DNA of 17,408 bases from an uncultured Clostridia bacterium (lineage in GTDB: Bacteria > Bacillota > Clostridia > Christensenellales > UBA1242), in the NCBI GenBank assembly GCA_947623775.1, contig CANQHL010000023.1, positions 1 to 17,408 of the forward strand, read 5' to 3'. The position numbers were made by a program, and so were the translations under genes. Position 1 is the stretch's first letter; each line of letters starts with the position of its first letter. The notes beneath the pieces are model-generated. The model worked only from the letters and a program-made list of their open reading frames with translations. It did not search any database and had not been told where the DNA came from. Positions 8,892-17,131 of this stretch are shown in pieces.

Positions 8892-10850
8892 ATGGAAGAA
8901 AAAAAACTTGAAGAAATGAAAAATTTAATAGAGGAAATAAATAAGCATAATTACAATTATTATGTGCTTGATAATCCAACTATTTCTGATGTTGAATATG
9001 ATAAATTATATTATCGACTTGTCGATCTTGAAAAAGAGTGCGGAGTGATTTTAGATGGCTCGCCAACTCAAAGAGTGGGTGATTATGTGCTTGATGGGTT
9101 TGAAAAAAGAGTGCATACAGTCAATCTTTATTCCTTAAACAAGGTGAGGGATTTTTCCGACCTCGAAAATTGGATGAATGATATGAACAGGCTCACCGGC
9201 GGAACGCTTTTTGCCGTTGAATACAAGTTTGACGGACTGCAAATTGTGATTGAATATGAAAATGGATATTTTAAAAATGCAACCACAAGAGGCAATGGCA
9301 CAATTGGTGAAGATGTTTCAATGCAAGTTAAAACAATTCGTTCTGTTCCACTTACAATTCCTTTCAAAAAAAAGCTTATTGTACAGGGTGAGGGAATGAT
9401 GACAAACAAGTCTTTTGCCGAATACAACAAAAACACAACCGAAAAACTTAAAAATCCTCGCAATGCTGTTGCGGGGGCGGTTAGAAATCTTGACCCGAGA
9501 GAAACGGCAAAAAGAAAACTTGATTATTTTTGTTATGGTGTGATGCTTTGTGAAGACAAAAATTTTTCCAGCCAAGAGGAAATACATGAATTTTTGGAAG
9601 AGCAAGGTTTTAAAACGGGTGGATATTTCAAACTATGCAAAAACAGCGTTGAAGTTGAAAATTGCATAAATGAAATTGATAAGGTCAAAGCCAAATTGGA
9701 CGTTCTTATCGATGGCATGGTGATAAAAATCAACAATGTTGACAAGAGGGAGGAAATTGGATTTACGGCAAAATTTCCGAAATGGGCAATGGCATATAAG
9801 TTTGAGGCACAAGAAGTCAGCACAATGTTGCGCAGTGTAACTTGGCAAGTCGGACGAAGTGGAAGAGTGACGCCAATTGCCAATTTAGAGCCTGTAGAGC
9901 TTGCCGGAGCAACAATTTCAAGGGCAACTCTTAACAATATTGAGGATATAAGAAAAAAGGATTTATATGAAAATGCAAGGGATTTCATAAGAAGAAGCAA
10001 TGAGGTTATTCCTGAGGTTATGGGGCTTGCGGAAAAATATGAATTTTCAAAGGTGATTGAATATCCTTTATATTGTCCATGTTGCAATCAACCTTTGCAA
10101 AAACGTGGGCCATTGCTGTTTTGTACAAATCATCTTGGTTGCAAGGAACAGGTGGTTGATAGACTTTCACATTTTGCCTCTAGAAATGCCTTCAATATAG
10201 AGGGATTAAGCGAAAAAACGGCGGCAATGATGTACGACAATTTAAATGTAAGAAAACTTAGTGACATATTTTATTTAAAAGAGGAAGATTTATTAAAACT
10301 TGAAAATTTCAAAGACAAAAAAGCCAAAAAGATAATAGAGGCAATCAGAAAAAGCAAAGATATTGAGTTGCCACGATTTTTATATGCAATGGGCATTGCC
10401 GAAGTGGGATATAAGACGGCAAAGGAACTTGCAAATAAATATCATACAATTGACGAACTTGCAAGTGCCGATATAAATTCACTTTGTGAAATTGAAGATA
10501 TTGGGGAAATTATTGCAAGCAATATTGTTGATTACTTTAAAGATGAAGAGAATTTAAAAGAGATAAAAAGCCTGTTAGAATGCGGTGTAAACATTAAAAA
10601 TGAAATAAATAAGAAAAATGATTTATTGCAAGGAAAAACGCTTGTTATCACAGGAACATTGTCGCAACCTCGTTCATATTTTGAAAAACTTATTGAGGAA
10701 AATGGTGGAAAGGTGTCTGGCTCTGTATCCAAGAATACAAGTTTTGTGCTTGCGGGAGAGGAAGCAGGCTCAAAACTTACAAAAGCACAAGAACTTTCAA
10801 TCAAAATAATCAATGAAGAAGAATTTATGGAAATGATTGACAAGAAATAA
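8892..10850 (+). CDS. ligA: NAD+-dependent DNA ligase LigA
   Basis: LigA seals nicks between Okazaki fragments and after repair, using NAD+ as the AMP donor. It is 652 aa, slightly short for the family (about 670). The domains are complete and in order: Ia (SDVEYDKLYYRL; DGSPTQRVGDY), the adenylation site EYKFDGL with the nucleophilic Lys at residue 112, TRGNGTIGED, VAGAVRNLDPRETAKRKLDY, DGMVIKIN, the OB fold with WQVGRSGRVTPIANLEPV, a four-Cys zinc finger (YCPCCN, then FCTNHLGC), helix-hairpin-helix repeats, and a C-terminal BRCT domain (LQGKTLVITGTL to the end). Some positions are atypical: EYKFDG for the common ELKIDG, TRGNG for TRGDG, and RRSNEVIPEV for RRAGDVIP. The start at 8892 is preceded by AAGGA at 8880-8884. 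Active enzyme expected; it is a diverged LigA, possibly one of two in the genome. Confidence 0.95.
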   Translation: MEEKKLEEMKNLIEEINKHNYNYYVLDNPTISDVEYDKLYYRLVDLEKECGVILDGSPTQRVGDYVLDGFEKRVHTVNLYSLNKVRDFSDLENWMNDMNRLTGGTLFAVEYKFDGLQIVIEYENGYFKNATTRGNGTIGEDVSMQVKTIRSVPLTIPFKKKLIVQGEGMMTNKSFAEYNKNTTEKLKNPRNAVAGAVRNLDPRETAKRKLDYFCYGVMLCEDKNFSSQEEIHEFLEEQGFKTGGYFKLCKNSVEVENCINEIDKVKAKLDVLIDGMVIKINNVDKREEIGFTAKFPKWAMAYKFEAQEVSTMLRSVTWQVGRSGRVTPIANLEPVELAGATISRATLNNIEDIRKKDLYENARDFIRRSNEVIPEVMGLAEKYEFSKVIEYPLYCPCCNQPLQKRGPLLFCTNHLGCKEQVVDRLSHFASRNAFNIEGLSEKTAAMMYDNLNVRKLSDIFYLKEEDLLKLENFKDKKAKKIIEAIRKSKDIELPRFLYAMGIAEVGYKTAKELANKYHTIDELASADINSLCEIEDIGEIIASNIVDYFKDEENLKEIKSLLECGVNIKNEINKKNDLLQGKTLVITGTLSQPRSYFEKLIEENGGKVSGSVSKNTSFVLAGEEAGSKLTKAQELSIKIINEEEFMEMIDKK

Positions 10851-10906
10851 AGCGAATTTTAAAATTAAAGTCTGCATAAAAGACTGAATTGTTTGAATAT
10901 GCAATG

Positions 10907-10930
10907 AAAGGACAAGTGTGTCCTTTTTTT
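10907..10930 (+). terminator. Intrinsic terminator after ligA
   Basis: AAAGGACA (10907-10914) and TGTCCTTT (10919-10926) form a perfect 8-bp stem with a 4-nt loop (AGTG) and a run of seven T to 10930. It closes the pcrA-ligA unit and sits directly before the next promoter. Confidence 0.92.
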
Positions 10931-10934
10931 GCTA

Positions 10935-10963
10935 TTGACTAATTGAAAAATATGTGTTATATT
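10935..10963 (+). promoter_or_regulatory. SigA-type promoter of the metallopeptidase-like operon
   Basis: TTGACT (10935-10940) and TATATT (10958-10963) with a 17-bp spacer. The predicted start site is about 10970, two bases before the ATG at 10972, with no Shine-Dalgarno in between, so the first gene should be leaderless or nearly so. It is the only promoter I can see for the four genes that follow. Confidence 0.65.
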
Positions 10964-10971
10964 TAATATAT

Positions 10972-11418
10972 ATGGAAACTAGAAGTCAAAGTTATTATGA
11001 GGCAAGACGGCTTGCAAAGGATATGAGAGATTTTGAGTTGATTGAAGCGCAAATGCTTAACCATGATCTTCTTTTTGATGCAAGAAAGAAACTTAACACT
11101 CAGATTGCACTTTGCCGTTTCCCGAGAAATTTCATGTTAATCGGTGGCGGTATATGTTTTCTTTCGTTTATGGGAATGTTTGGCTCGGCAGGCGTCGTGA
11201 AAAACATTGCAAATATTTTCGGACCAGCATTGTTTGCAAGCGGACTGATTGGCAAGGTGATGAGAATTGATGATGATTCAAAAGTTATTGAAAGTTTTGA
11301 ACGCGTGAAAGAGATTGAAGATATGATAGATGCGATAAGCGAAGAGATTGATGATCGTTATCAAAAGTTTCTAGCAAGCAATCAGCCGCAGGAAGAAAAA
11401 GTGTTTGAAGAATTTTAA
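10972..11418 (+). CDS. Small membrane protein of unknown function, first gene of the operon
   Basis: This 148-aa protein is not one I recognise. Residues 1-45 are charged and helical (many Arg, Lys, Glu, Asp). Residues ~50-88 are hydrophobic and Gly-rich and can form two short membrane helices, split near the GSAGVVKN stretch (FMLIGGGICFLSFMGMFG, then NIFGPALFASGLIG). Residues ~90-130 are a charged, heptad-like helix (VIESFERVKEIEDMIDAISE), and the tail is acidic. Both termini are likely cytoplasmic. I chose the ATG at 10972; an in-frame GTG at 10954 would put codons inside the predicted -10 box. No signal peptide is seen. It ends 10 nt before the first metallopeptidase-like gene, so it is probably co-transcribed and may be a membrane partner, anchor or regulator of those proteins. 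That role is inference from position only. Confidence 0.75.
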   Translation: METRSQSYYEARRLAKDMRDFELIEAQMLNHDLLFDARKKLNTQIALCRFPRNFMLIGGGICFLSFMGMFGSAGVVKNIANIFGPALFASGLIGKVMRIDDDSKVIESFERVKEIEDMIDAISEEIDDRYQKFLASNQPQEEKVFEEF

Positions 11419-11428
11419 GAGGTGAAAT

Positions 11429-13249
11429 ATGTTTAAACTTGGATATGAAGATATAAAAGATGTAGACAATCCACTTGATGGGAAAATGCCAAAAATTGTT
11501 GAATATTTTGTTAAGGTTTATGGCGAGAAGTACAGGGATTTGATTAACGAAAAATTAAACAACGCTTTTTATATTTTCCTCGACGATGGAAATGCGGGTG
11601 GCGTTTATTCTTCAGACATATATTTCAAAGAGCGAAGAGCGGAAAAAATACAAGAACTTTCCAATTACAAAAAAACCTATAAGGGATACACAATTTTAAA
11701 TTACGACACTTTTGTAAAATATCTTTATAAAGCAAAAGAGTGGAAGAATGAATTAAAAGAAAGTGATTATGCAGAGTTTATGGAATTTGCAAGGTCGGTT
11801 GATATATCTTCACTTTCAAAAACAAAAACTTCATTAAGCACAAGAAAGTTGTTTGGAAAACAAGGAAATGAAAGCGAACTTGACATAAATATAGAAAACG
11901 GCAAGCCAAAGGAAGTGCTGAAAACAATTTTGGAGTTTTTTGAAAAGGAAAGCGAGGATTTTGATGTTGCAAGTTCTGAGATTGAATATATTGACAGCGA
12001 AAGAAAGCGGCTAAATATTAAATCCGTCGGAAAAAATCTCTCTCCAAAAGAAACTATTGATGCACTAAATAAGCAAGATGCAATATTGGAAAAGGAATGT
12101 ATAAAAGAAATACTTGAGGAGTATTTGAGATTTTTAGTTTACGAATATGAAATACCTTTAAGAAAAGAGATGGTGCCGACCATACTTTCGATATTAACAA
12201 ATTATCAAGGATTTTCATCATTGGCAGATGAGGACGATGTTGACGAGCAGCGGGCAGATGATTATATAAACATGTTTAAAGAGATAAATGAAATTGCAGG
12301 CAAGAAAATCGATTTGACGGGAGAAGATAAAAAAGAGATTGTTTTAAGGCACAGAAAAGAGATGAATGACTCATTGCGAGACCTTCTTATGATAAGAGCG
12401 GATATATTACTTGAAAAGGATATAAAAAACGGGACTTTGCCGGGACGCAAGTATATTGAAGCAATAGAAAGAACGGGCTCAATGGATGAGTATGAAATCA
12501 AAATGTTGCTTGACGAAAGACTGGGTTTTCATCACAGTGATGAGAGACTTGGCGGTGCTTGCCTATGCACAATGGATTTGAGTACAAACAAACCATTTTC
12601 AGTTTGTTTTAATTCCGCAATGCCAAATTTGGCAGATAATGCAATCGTACATGAAATGGGGCATATCATTTCAGCAACATGCAGAACAGATGGAGAAAAA
12701 TATTGCTTTAAAGTTGGGCTAAACATGAACACAAGGCGTAAGGATAAGAATGTCGGAAGTTGTTACACCGACCGAAGATTTACCGCACTTGATGAAATAA
12801 TAAATGATTACTTCACAAAACAAGTTGTAAGAGAAATGAAAACAGACGGCTTTGCGATAGGGGTAAAGCAGGCAATTCCGACAATATACTCCATGGCATT
12901 TCCTCTTATGGTTGATTTCTTAAAGAAAAACAAAGAGAAACTTATCGACGCTCAATTAAGTGATGATCCAAACAGAATATATCAAAATTTTGATAAGGAA
13001 AAAATTGAGGCTTTGGCAGATGCGTGTACAATTTATTTTGAACAGTGTTGCAAACATGAGGAGTTGTCAATGATTGTCCTTGATATGGCAATTAAACAAA
13101 ACTACTCATTGATGGAACCCCTGATGAAAGCCTATCCGCAAGAAATTAATGAATTTCTTGATGCAATGAATAAAATGGTGTCTGCATTAAAAGAGCTTGA
13201 AGGTGATGCAAAGGAAATTGCAGACGAAGACAATAATCAAAAGGAATAA
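11429..13249 (+). CDS. HExxH metallopeptidase-like protein, paralogue 1 of 3
   Basis: This 606-aa protein has no name I recognise. It shares an N-terminal signature with the next two genes (NPLDGKMPKIVEYF, residues 14-27, then YGEKYR). A long, charged, mostly helical middle follows. Near the C-terminal third lies NAIVHEMGHIISA, with HEMGH at residues 408-412. Forty-three residues later is DEIINDYFT, with Glu at 456 and Asp at 460. This layout matches gluzincins, where HExxH gives two His zinc ligands and the catalytic Glu, and a downstream Glu is the third ligand. After it comes AFPLMVDFLKKNKEKL and LSDDP, also partly shared. No signal peptide or membrane helix is seen, so it is probably cytosolic. 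AGAGGTG at 11418-11424 is the likely ribosome binding site. The tail is acidic. Enzyme activity and substrate are unknown; loss of activity cannot be excluded. Confidence 0.85.
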   Translation: MFKLGYEDIKDVDNPLDGKMPKIVEYFVKVYGEKYRDLINEKLNNAFYIFLDDGNAGGVYSSDIYFKERRAEKIQELSNYKKTYKGYTILNYDTFVKYLYKAKEWKNELKESDYAEFMEFARSVDISSLSKTKTSLSTRKLFGKQGNESELDINIENGKPKEVLKTILEFFEKESEDFDVASSEIEYIDSERKRLNIKSVGKNLSPKETIDALNKQDAILEKECIKEILEEYLRFLVYEYEIPLRKEMVPTILSILTNYQGFSSLADEDDVDEQRADDYINMFKEINEIAGKKIDLTGEDKKEIVLRHRKEMNDSLRDLLMIRADILLEKDIKNGTLPGRKYIEAIERTGSMDEYEIKMLLDERLGFHHSDERLGGACLCTMDLSTNKPFSVCFNSAMPNLADNAIVHEMGHIISATCRTDGEKYCFKVGLNMNTRRKDKNVGSCYTDRRFTALDEIINDYFTKQVVREMKTDGFAIGVKQAIPTIYSMAFPLMVDFLKKNKEKLIDAQLSDDPNRIYQNFDKEKIEALADACTIYFEQCCKHEELSMIVLDMAIKQNYSLMEPLMKAYPQEINEFLDAMNKMVSALKELEGDAKEIADEDNNQKE

Positions 13250-13253
13250 AAAT

Positions 13254-15152
13254 ATGGTAATACATGAACTTTTAAATGTTGAAGAGTTACATAATCCTAT
13301 GAAAGGGAAACTTGATGAGGTGGCGGAATACTTTATCAAGTTTTATGGTGAGGAACACAGACAAAAAATTTTAGATGTGCTACACAACACCGAATTTGTT
13401 TTTGTTGACCCCATTGACGAGAGCGGAAAAACCTCTTTTCAAATTTATTTTGACAGCATAAGAGAAAGAATTATGGAAAAAGTGTCTCTTGAACTTTCAA
13501 CAAAGGGGATAAAAGTCAAAGACAATTATGCTTTTTTAAAAAATGCGGGTGAGGTGGAAAGATTAAGTCAAAACATAACACCAGAAGATTGTGAAACCGT
13601 TATTGATTTTCTTTGTGCATTTGACACAAAATATATGCCCGAGAATTTGCAACTTTTGGCGGATAAGACCGTCACAAAAGAGGACTTTTCAATTTTGTTG
13701 CAAGATGAGGGCGTTCAAAAAGATTTAAAAAATTTCTTTGCAAATGTCAATGAAGTCTATGAGCGTGATAGAGATAATTTTGAACAGTTAGATGATGATC
13801 AAAGAAATCTTGGTTTTGATAAAAGGATGGGACACCCAGGTGGCATCAGTGCCAATGGTGTTAACAAGATTGTCTCAGCACTTTGCGACTTGGCAAGTGA
13901 ACAATTTGATATTCCAAAGAGCACAGAAAACAAAAAGGTGATATTTGACAATTTGAATGCTTATGTCAAATTTATTAAAGGTGAGTTTAATGATAAAGCG
14001 GTTCCCGATCTTGTAAATATGCTTTCTACCTTCTATAACCTATCATCAAACAAAGAAAAGCACGCCGAACTTGGAAAGCAACTTAGCGAAAGAAAATTGA
14101 ATTTTGATTCACCATATTTTGCCAATTTACAAAAAGACTATTCAGTGCTTTTGGAAAAATTTGCTGAAATTTTCAAAGAAAGTGATTTGGATATTTTAAG
14201 TCAATATGATGATACAAAACATGTTGTCCAAACACTTAAAAACAGCAACCTTGCATTTGATGAACAATTGATAGATGCAATAAAGCAATACAAGTTTGAA
14301 AGATTGAGAAGCGGCTCAGAGGTTGACAGTCTTGGCATGTGTGTTTTCACGATAACCAAACAGCATCCACATCAGCACAAAAACTTCATTGTTTTGAATT
14401 CATATCTTTTGCTTCAGGACAGAACAATATTCCATGAGATAAATCACGCAATTCAAACTTCGGCAGTTGAAAATGGGGAAGATATGGTGATTTTCAAGGT
14501 GGGTGTTCCATCTGCATTGCTCAGTTTCTCAAAAGCTAAAAGGCCTATAATAATTCCGACATTTGAAGATAAAGCCACAATGTTCAACGAAGTTTTGAAT
14601 GATTACTTGACTGAAAAAATATTTGAGGAGGCACGCGGAAAAACAAGAATAGGATATTTTGTTGAAAGCGGCGAATGCTATTATCCTATTGCCTTTCCAT
14701 TCCTCAGAAATTTCTTCGATAGAAATATGGACGTGTTGAAAGAATGCGCTTTAAGTGAGGACCCATACAGCTTTTTAAAACGTTTTAAAAAGAGTGACAT
14801 TGAAGACTTGATAGACCTCACGGACGATCTTATGAAGTATGTAAGAGAGAATCGTGATGAATATGTTCAGTTTGTTGCCACAAAGGTGAATATTGATAAC
14901 GAACAGGGGCGAAATGTATCTATCTATGAATTGAATGAAGATGATTTCAATGATGTGCAAAAGGAATTTATAAGATTTTACAAAAAATTCGATGAAGTAA
15001 CAAGCGTGATACAGCCTATTGACGTGGAGAAAAATGAAGAAGATGTAAAGGAAAATACACCTTACATAGATGAAAATCACACAGAAGATAATTCAATAAC
15101 AGACAATGATGATGCCGCACGTGATGAGAATGATGATGGGAGGGACGAATGA
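13254..15152 (+). CDS. HExxH metallopeptidase-like protein, paralogue 2 of 3
   Basis: This 632-aa protein is paralogous to its neighbours. The start at 13254 is chosen because AAGGA (13241-13245) lies 8 nt upstream, the gene then begins 4 nt after the preceding stop, and it places NP at residues 14-15 exactly as in paralogue 1. An in-frame ATG at 13197 inside the previous gene is less likely. The N-terminal signature reads NPMKGKLDEVAEYF, then YGEEHR. The zinc motif is TIFHEINHAIQ, with HEINH at residues 394-398, and NEVLNDYLT follows after 47 residues (Glu 446, Asp 450). AFPFLRNFFDRNMDVLKE and LSEDP match the post-catalytic block of the others. The last ~45 residues are strikingly acidic and Asn/Asp-rich, the longest tail of the three. 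No signal peptide or membrane helix. Function unknown; a zinc peptidase fold is inferred. Confidence 0.85.
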   Translation: MVIHELLNVEELHNPMKGKLDEVAEYFIKFYGEEHRQKILDVLHNTEFVFVDPIDESGKTSFQIYFDSIRERIMEKVSLELSTKGIKVKDNYAFLKNAGEVERLSQNITPEDCETVIDFLCAFDTKYMPENLQLLADKTVTKEDFSILLQDEGVQKDLKNFFANVNEVYERDRDNFEQLDDDQRNLGFDKRMGHPGGISANGVNKIVSALCDLASEQFDIPKSTENKKVIFDNLNAYVKFIKGEFNDKAVPDLVNMLSTFYNLSSNKEKHAELGKQLSERKLNFDSPYFANLQKDYSVLLEKFAEIFKESDLDILSQYDDTKHVVQTLKNSNLAFDEQLIDAIKQYKFERLRSGSEVDSLGMCVFTITKQHPHQHKNFIVLNSYLLLQDRTIFHEINHAIQTSAVENGEDMVIFKVGVPSALLSFSKAKRPIIIPTFEDKATMFNEVLNDYLTEKIFEEARGKTRIGYFVESGECYYPIAFPFLRNFFDRNMDVLKECALSEDPYSFLKRFKKSDIEDLIDLTDDLMKYVRENRDEYVQFVATKVNIDNEQGRNVSIYELNEDDFNDVQKEFIRFYKKFDEVTSVIQPIDVEKNEEDVKENTPYIDENHTEDNSITDNDDAARDENDDGRDE

Positions 15153-16903
15153 TAAAACATGATTTGGAAAAAATCAATTTAGACAATCCTCTTGAAGGTA
15201 AAATGCCGCAATTAATTGAATATTTTGTAGAATTTTATGGCGAAAAGTATAGAAAAAGAATAACCGACCGATTGACAAACACCACTCTTGTTTTTGCCAA
15301 CATATACAGAGGGGATAGTGATGAAAGTATTGACAGCATAAAACATTCTTATGATGTTGAAATATCAGAAAAACTTCAAGCGCATTTAAAGGAAAAATTT
15401 AATGCGGAGATAATAAGTGACAGTATGTACTATGATGTCCTGGACGCAAGAAGTTGGACAAAAATGAGAACTCCAAGTGAGAAGAAAAAACTTGCAAAAT
15501 TTCTAAATGGTTTTTCAATTTACAAGGATTTGACGGCGGAGGATTTACAAGATGAAAAACGTGTCACAGAGATAAGGGAATTTACAAAAGATGTTTATGC
15601 CTTTCTTGATGATCTTTTTAAGCAAAGAGATGTTTTGTTCAGCGAAGAGAAGAAGCAGTACATTAAAACTTGCGAAGAAAAGGAAAAAGCGGTTATAAAG
15701 GACTATCAAAACAAAATCAATCAACTTGTTTGCGAATATTTCTTGAAACACTACAAAATTGATTTTACGCCAAAGAATGTCAAAGAAATGCTTAAACTTG
15801 TGCCAACATTTGTGGATTTTGCAGTGAAAAATCCTGATTTTGTAAGTGATTTTGACAAAGATAGATATGGATTTATGATATTCAAATTGCATTCTCTCGA
15901 GGGGGATAAGTCAACTTCATACAAGCCTTTAACAACAAAACAAATTTATGATATGAAACTTGATGATGAGTTTGGAGATTTCCTTTATAATTTGACCGAG
16001 TTGCAAAATAGACGAAACTATGAACTCAGCAACATTCAAGTGCCTTACGAAGAACTTAGCGAGAAAAATTTAATTGATAAAGAGTTTATGTTGTTTGATG
16101 CAATTGATGCGTTAAGAAATGGTGATGCCGAAGCGGTGACATATTTCACCACAAGTTACGAGGAGCCAAATAAGACTCATGCAGTTTGTGTTTTCAACTC
16201 ATTCTATCATTTATCCAGTTCCGATATAATCCATGAATTAAATCACGTGATTGAGGGCGATGTAAAATTATCAAAAGATGTTCTTGCTGTTAAAACGGGA
16301 TTTAGATTTACAAAACAGCACGTGTACGGTGATAAATTGGGTGATATTTTCTATCCAGATATTAGAAATGATGCAACGGCGTTTAATGAAATTGTAAATG
16401 ATTATCTCACAATCAAGATAAATGATATTTTGGTGAAAGACAATTTTAGTATTGGCAATATGAAACTTCCAACAACGGGTTCGCTATATGCCTATTTATT
16501 TCCAATCTTCGGTGAATTTATAGATGAAAATTTAAAAGAAATTATTCGTTGCCGCATGAGCAACAAGCCTGGGCTGTTCAAAGATGTGATAGGAAAAGAA
16601 AATTTTCAAAAACTTGCATTTTATTGTCAAAAGGTTTTAGACCTTTATATGAAAGGTGACATGGCGAGTGAATTGTTTGAAAGACCATCACTTTTTGAAG
16701 AGATAGAGAAATTGCGTGGGGATAAATCTATTTTTGAAATTGCAAAAAATCCTGAAGGCGCTTCAACTGAGGCAAAACAGCTGCTTGATTATGTAAATAA
16801 AATAGGAGATGTGTTCAAAAGAATACAACGTGCAAAGGGGATTGCAAAAGGAAACAAACAAATTGGCGTTGAAGATGAGCGAAAGTTTTTTAAAGAAGAT
16901 TAA
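15149..16903 (+). CDS. HExxH metallopeptidase-like protein, paralogue 3 of 3
   Basis: This 584-aa protein is the last of the tandem set. Its ATG overlaps the previous stop codon (ATGA at 15149-15152), with GGGAGG at 15138-15143, so translation is probably coupled. The N-terminal signature is closest to paralogue 1: NPLEGKMPQLIEYF, then YGEKYRKRI. The middle is helical and charged (for instance EEKKQYIKTCEEKEKAVIKD). The zinc motif is DIIHELNHVIEG, with HELNH at residues 362-366. NEIVNDYLT follows after 47 residues (Glu 414, Asp 418), and KTGFR between them parallels FKVG in the other two. The block LFPIFGEFIDENLKE with MSNKP follows. There is no signal peptide, and the C-terminus is charged. 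The gene is not followed by a clear intrinsic terminator. Function unknown; predicted cytosolic zinc peptidase or a derivative. Confidence 0.85.
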   Translation: MIKHDLEKINLDNPLEGKMPQLIEYFVEFYGEKYRKRITDRLTNTTLVFANIYRGDSDESIDSIKHSYDVEISEKLQAHLKEKFNAEIISDSMYYDVLDARSWTKMRTPSEKKKLAKFLNGFSIYKDLTAEDLQDEKRVTEIREFTKDVYAFLDDLFKQRDVLFSEEKKQYIKTCEEKEKAVIKDYQNKINQLVCEYFLKHYKIDFTPKNVKEMLKLVPTFVDFAVKNPDFVSDFDKDRYGFMIFKLHSLEGDKSTSYKPLTTKQIYDMKLDDEFGDFLYNLTELQNRRNYELSNIQVPYEELSEKNLIDKEFMLFDAIDALRNGDAEAVTYFTTSYEEPNKTHAVCVFNSFYHLSSSDIIHELNHVIEGDVKLSKDVLAVKTGFRFTKQHVYGDKLGDIFYPDIRNDATAFNEIVNDYLTIKINDILVKDNFSIGNMKLPTTGSLYAYLFPIFGEFIDENLKEIIRCRMSNKPGLFKDVIGKENFQKLAFYCQKVLDLYMKGDMASELFERPSLFEEIEKLRGDKSIFEIAKNPEGASTEAKQLLDYVNKIGDVFKRIQRAKGIAKGNKQIGVEDERKFFKED

Positions 16904-17095
16904 ATCAACAGCCTAAATTTCAAATAAAATTTTGGAGTAAGGGATTTTAATATCCATATAACGATTTTTAAAATAAGCAAATCCTAAATTTAAATAAATC
17001 TCTTAAATAGTTTTAAAGTAAACAATTTTAGAAATAAATAAAATTTTTTAAAATAAATATTCCTAAAAATAAATAAAATATAAAGCAAAAAACAC
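16904..17095. other. AT-rich spacer before the rpsL promoter
   Basis: I see no gene and no convincing terminator for the upstream operon. From about 16980 to 17095 the sequence is nearly all A and T with phased A runs. The part just upstream of the -35 box could act as an UP element for the strong rpsL promoter. The only dyad noted is weak (GGAT and ATCC around 16943-16956). Confidence 0.55.
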
Positions 17096-17125
17096 TTGAC
17101 AACGAAGTTGAATGTAATGTATAAT
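17096..17125 (+). promoter_or_regulatory. Consensus SigA promoter of rpsL (str operon)
   Basis: TTGACA (17096-17101) and TATAAT (17120-17125) are both perfect consensus boxes with an 18-bp spacer. The predicted start is near 17132. The A/T-rich DNA upstream fits a strong ribosomal-protein promoter. A perfect 10-bp inverted repeat, GACAACGAAG (17098-17107) and CTTCGTTGTC (17137-17146), is centred on the -10 box and could be a protein-binding site. Confidence 0.85.
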
Positions 17126-17131
17126 TATAGG

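Noticed and set aside
9533..10087. 184-codon open frame on the minus strand inside ligA
   Set aside because: ligA is unambiguous on the + strand across this stretch; the frame is a codon-bias shadow, as are the other minus-strand frames inside genes.
10869..10885. Small hairpin AGTCT...AGACT after ligA
   Set aside because: Only five base pairs and no T run; the terminator at 10907-10930 is far better.
13197..13253. ATG at 13197 as the start of paralogue 2
   Set aside because: It lies inside the previous gene, and the start at 13254 has a proper ribosome binding site and aligns the N-terminal signature with the other paralogues.
11429..16903. Calling the HExxH trio secreted toxins or lethal-factor relatives
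   Set aside because: No signal peptide, no translocation or pore domain, and only the short zinc motif in common.
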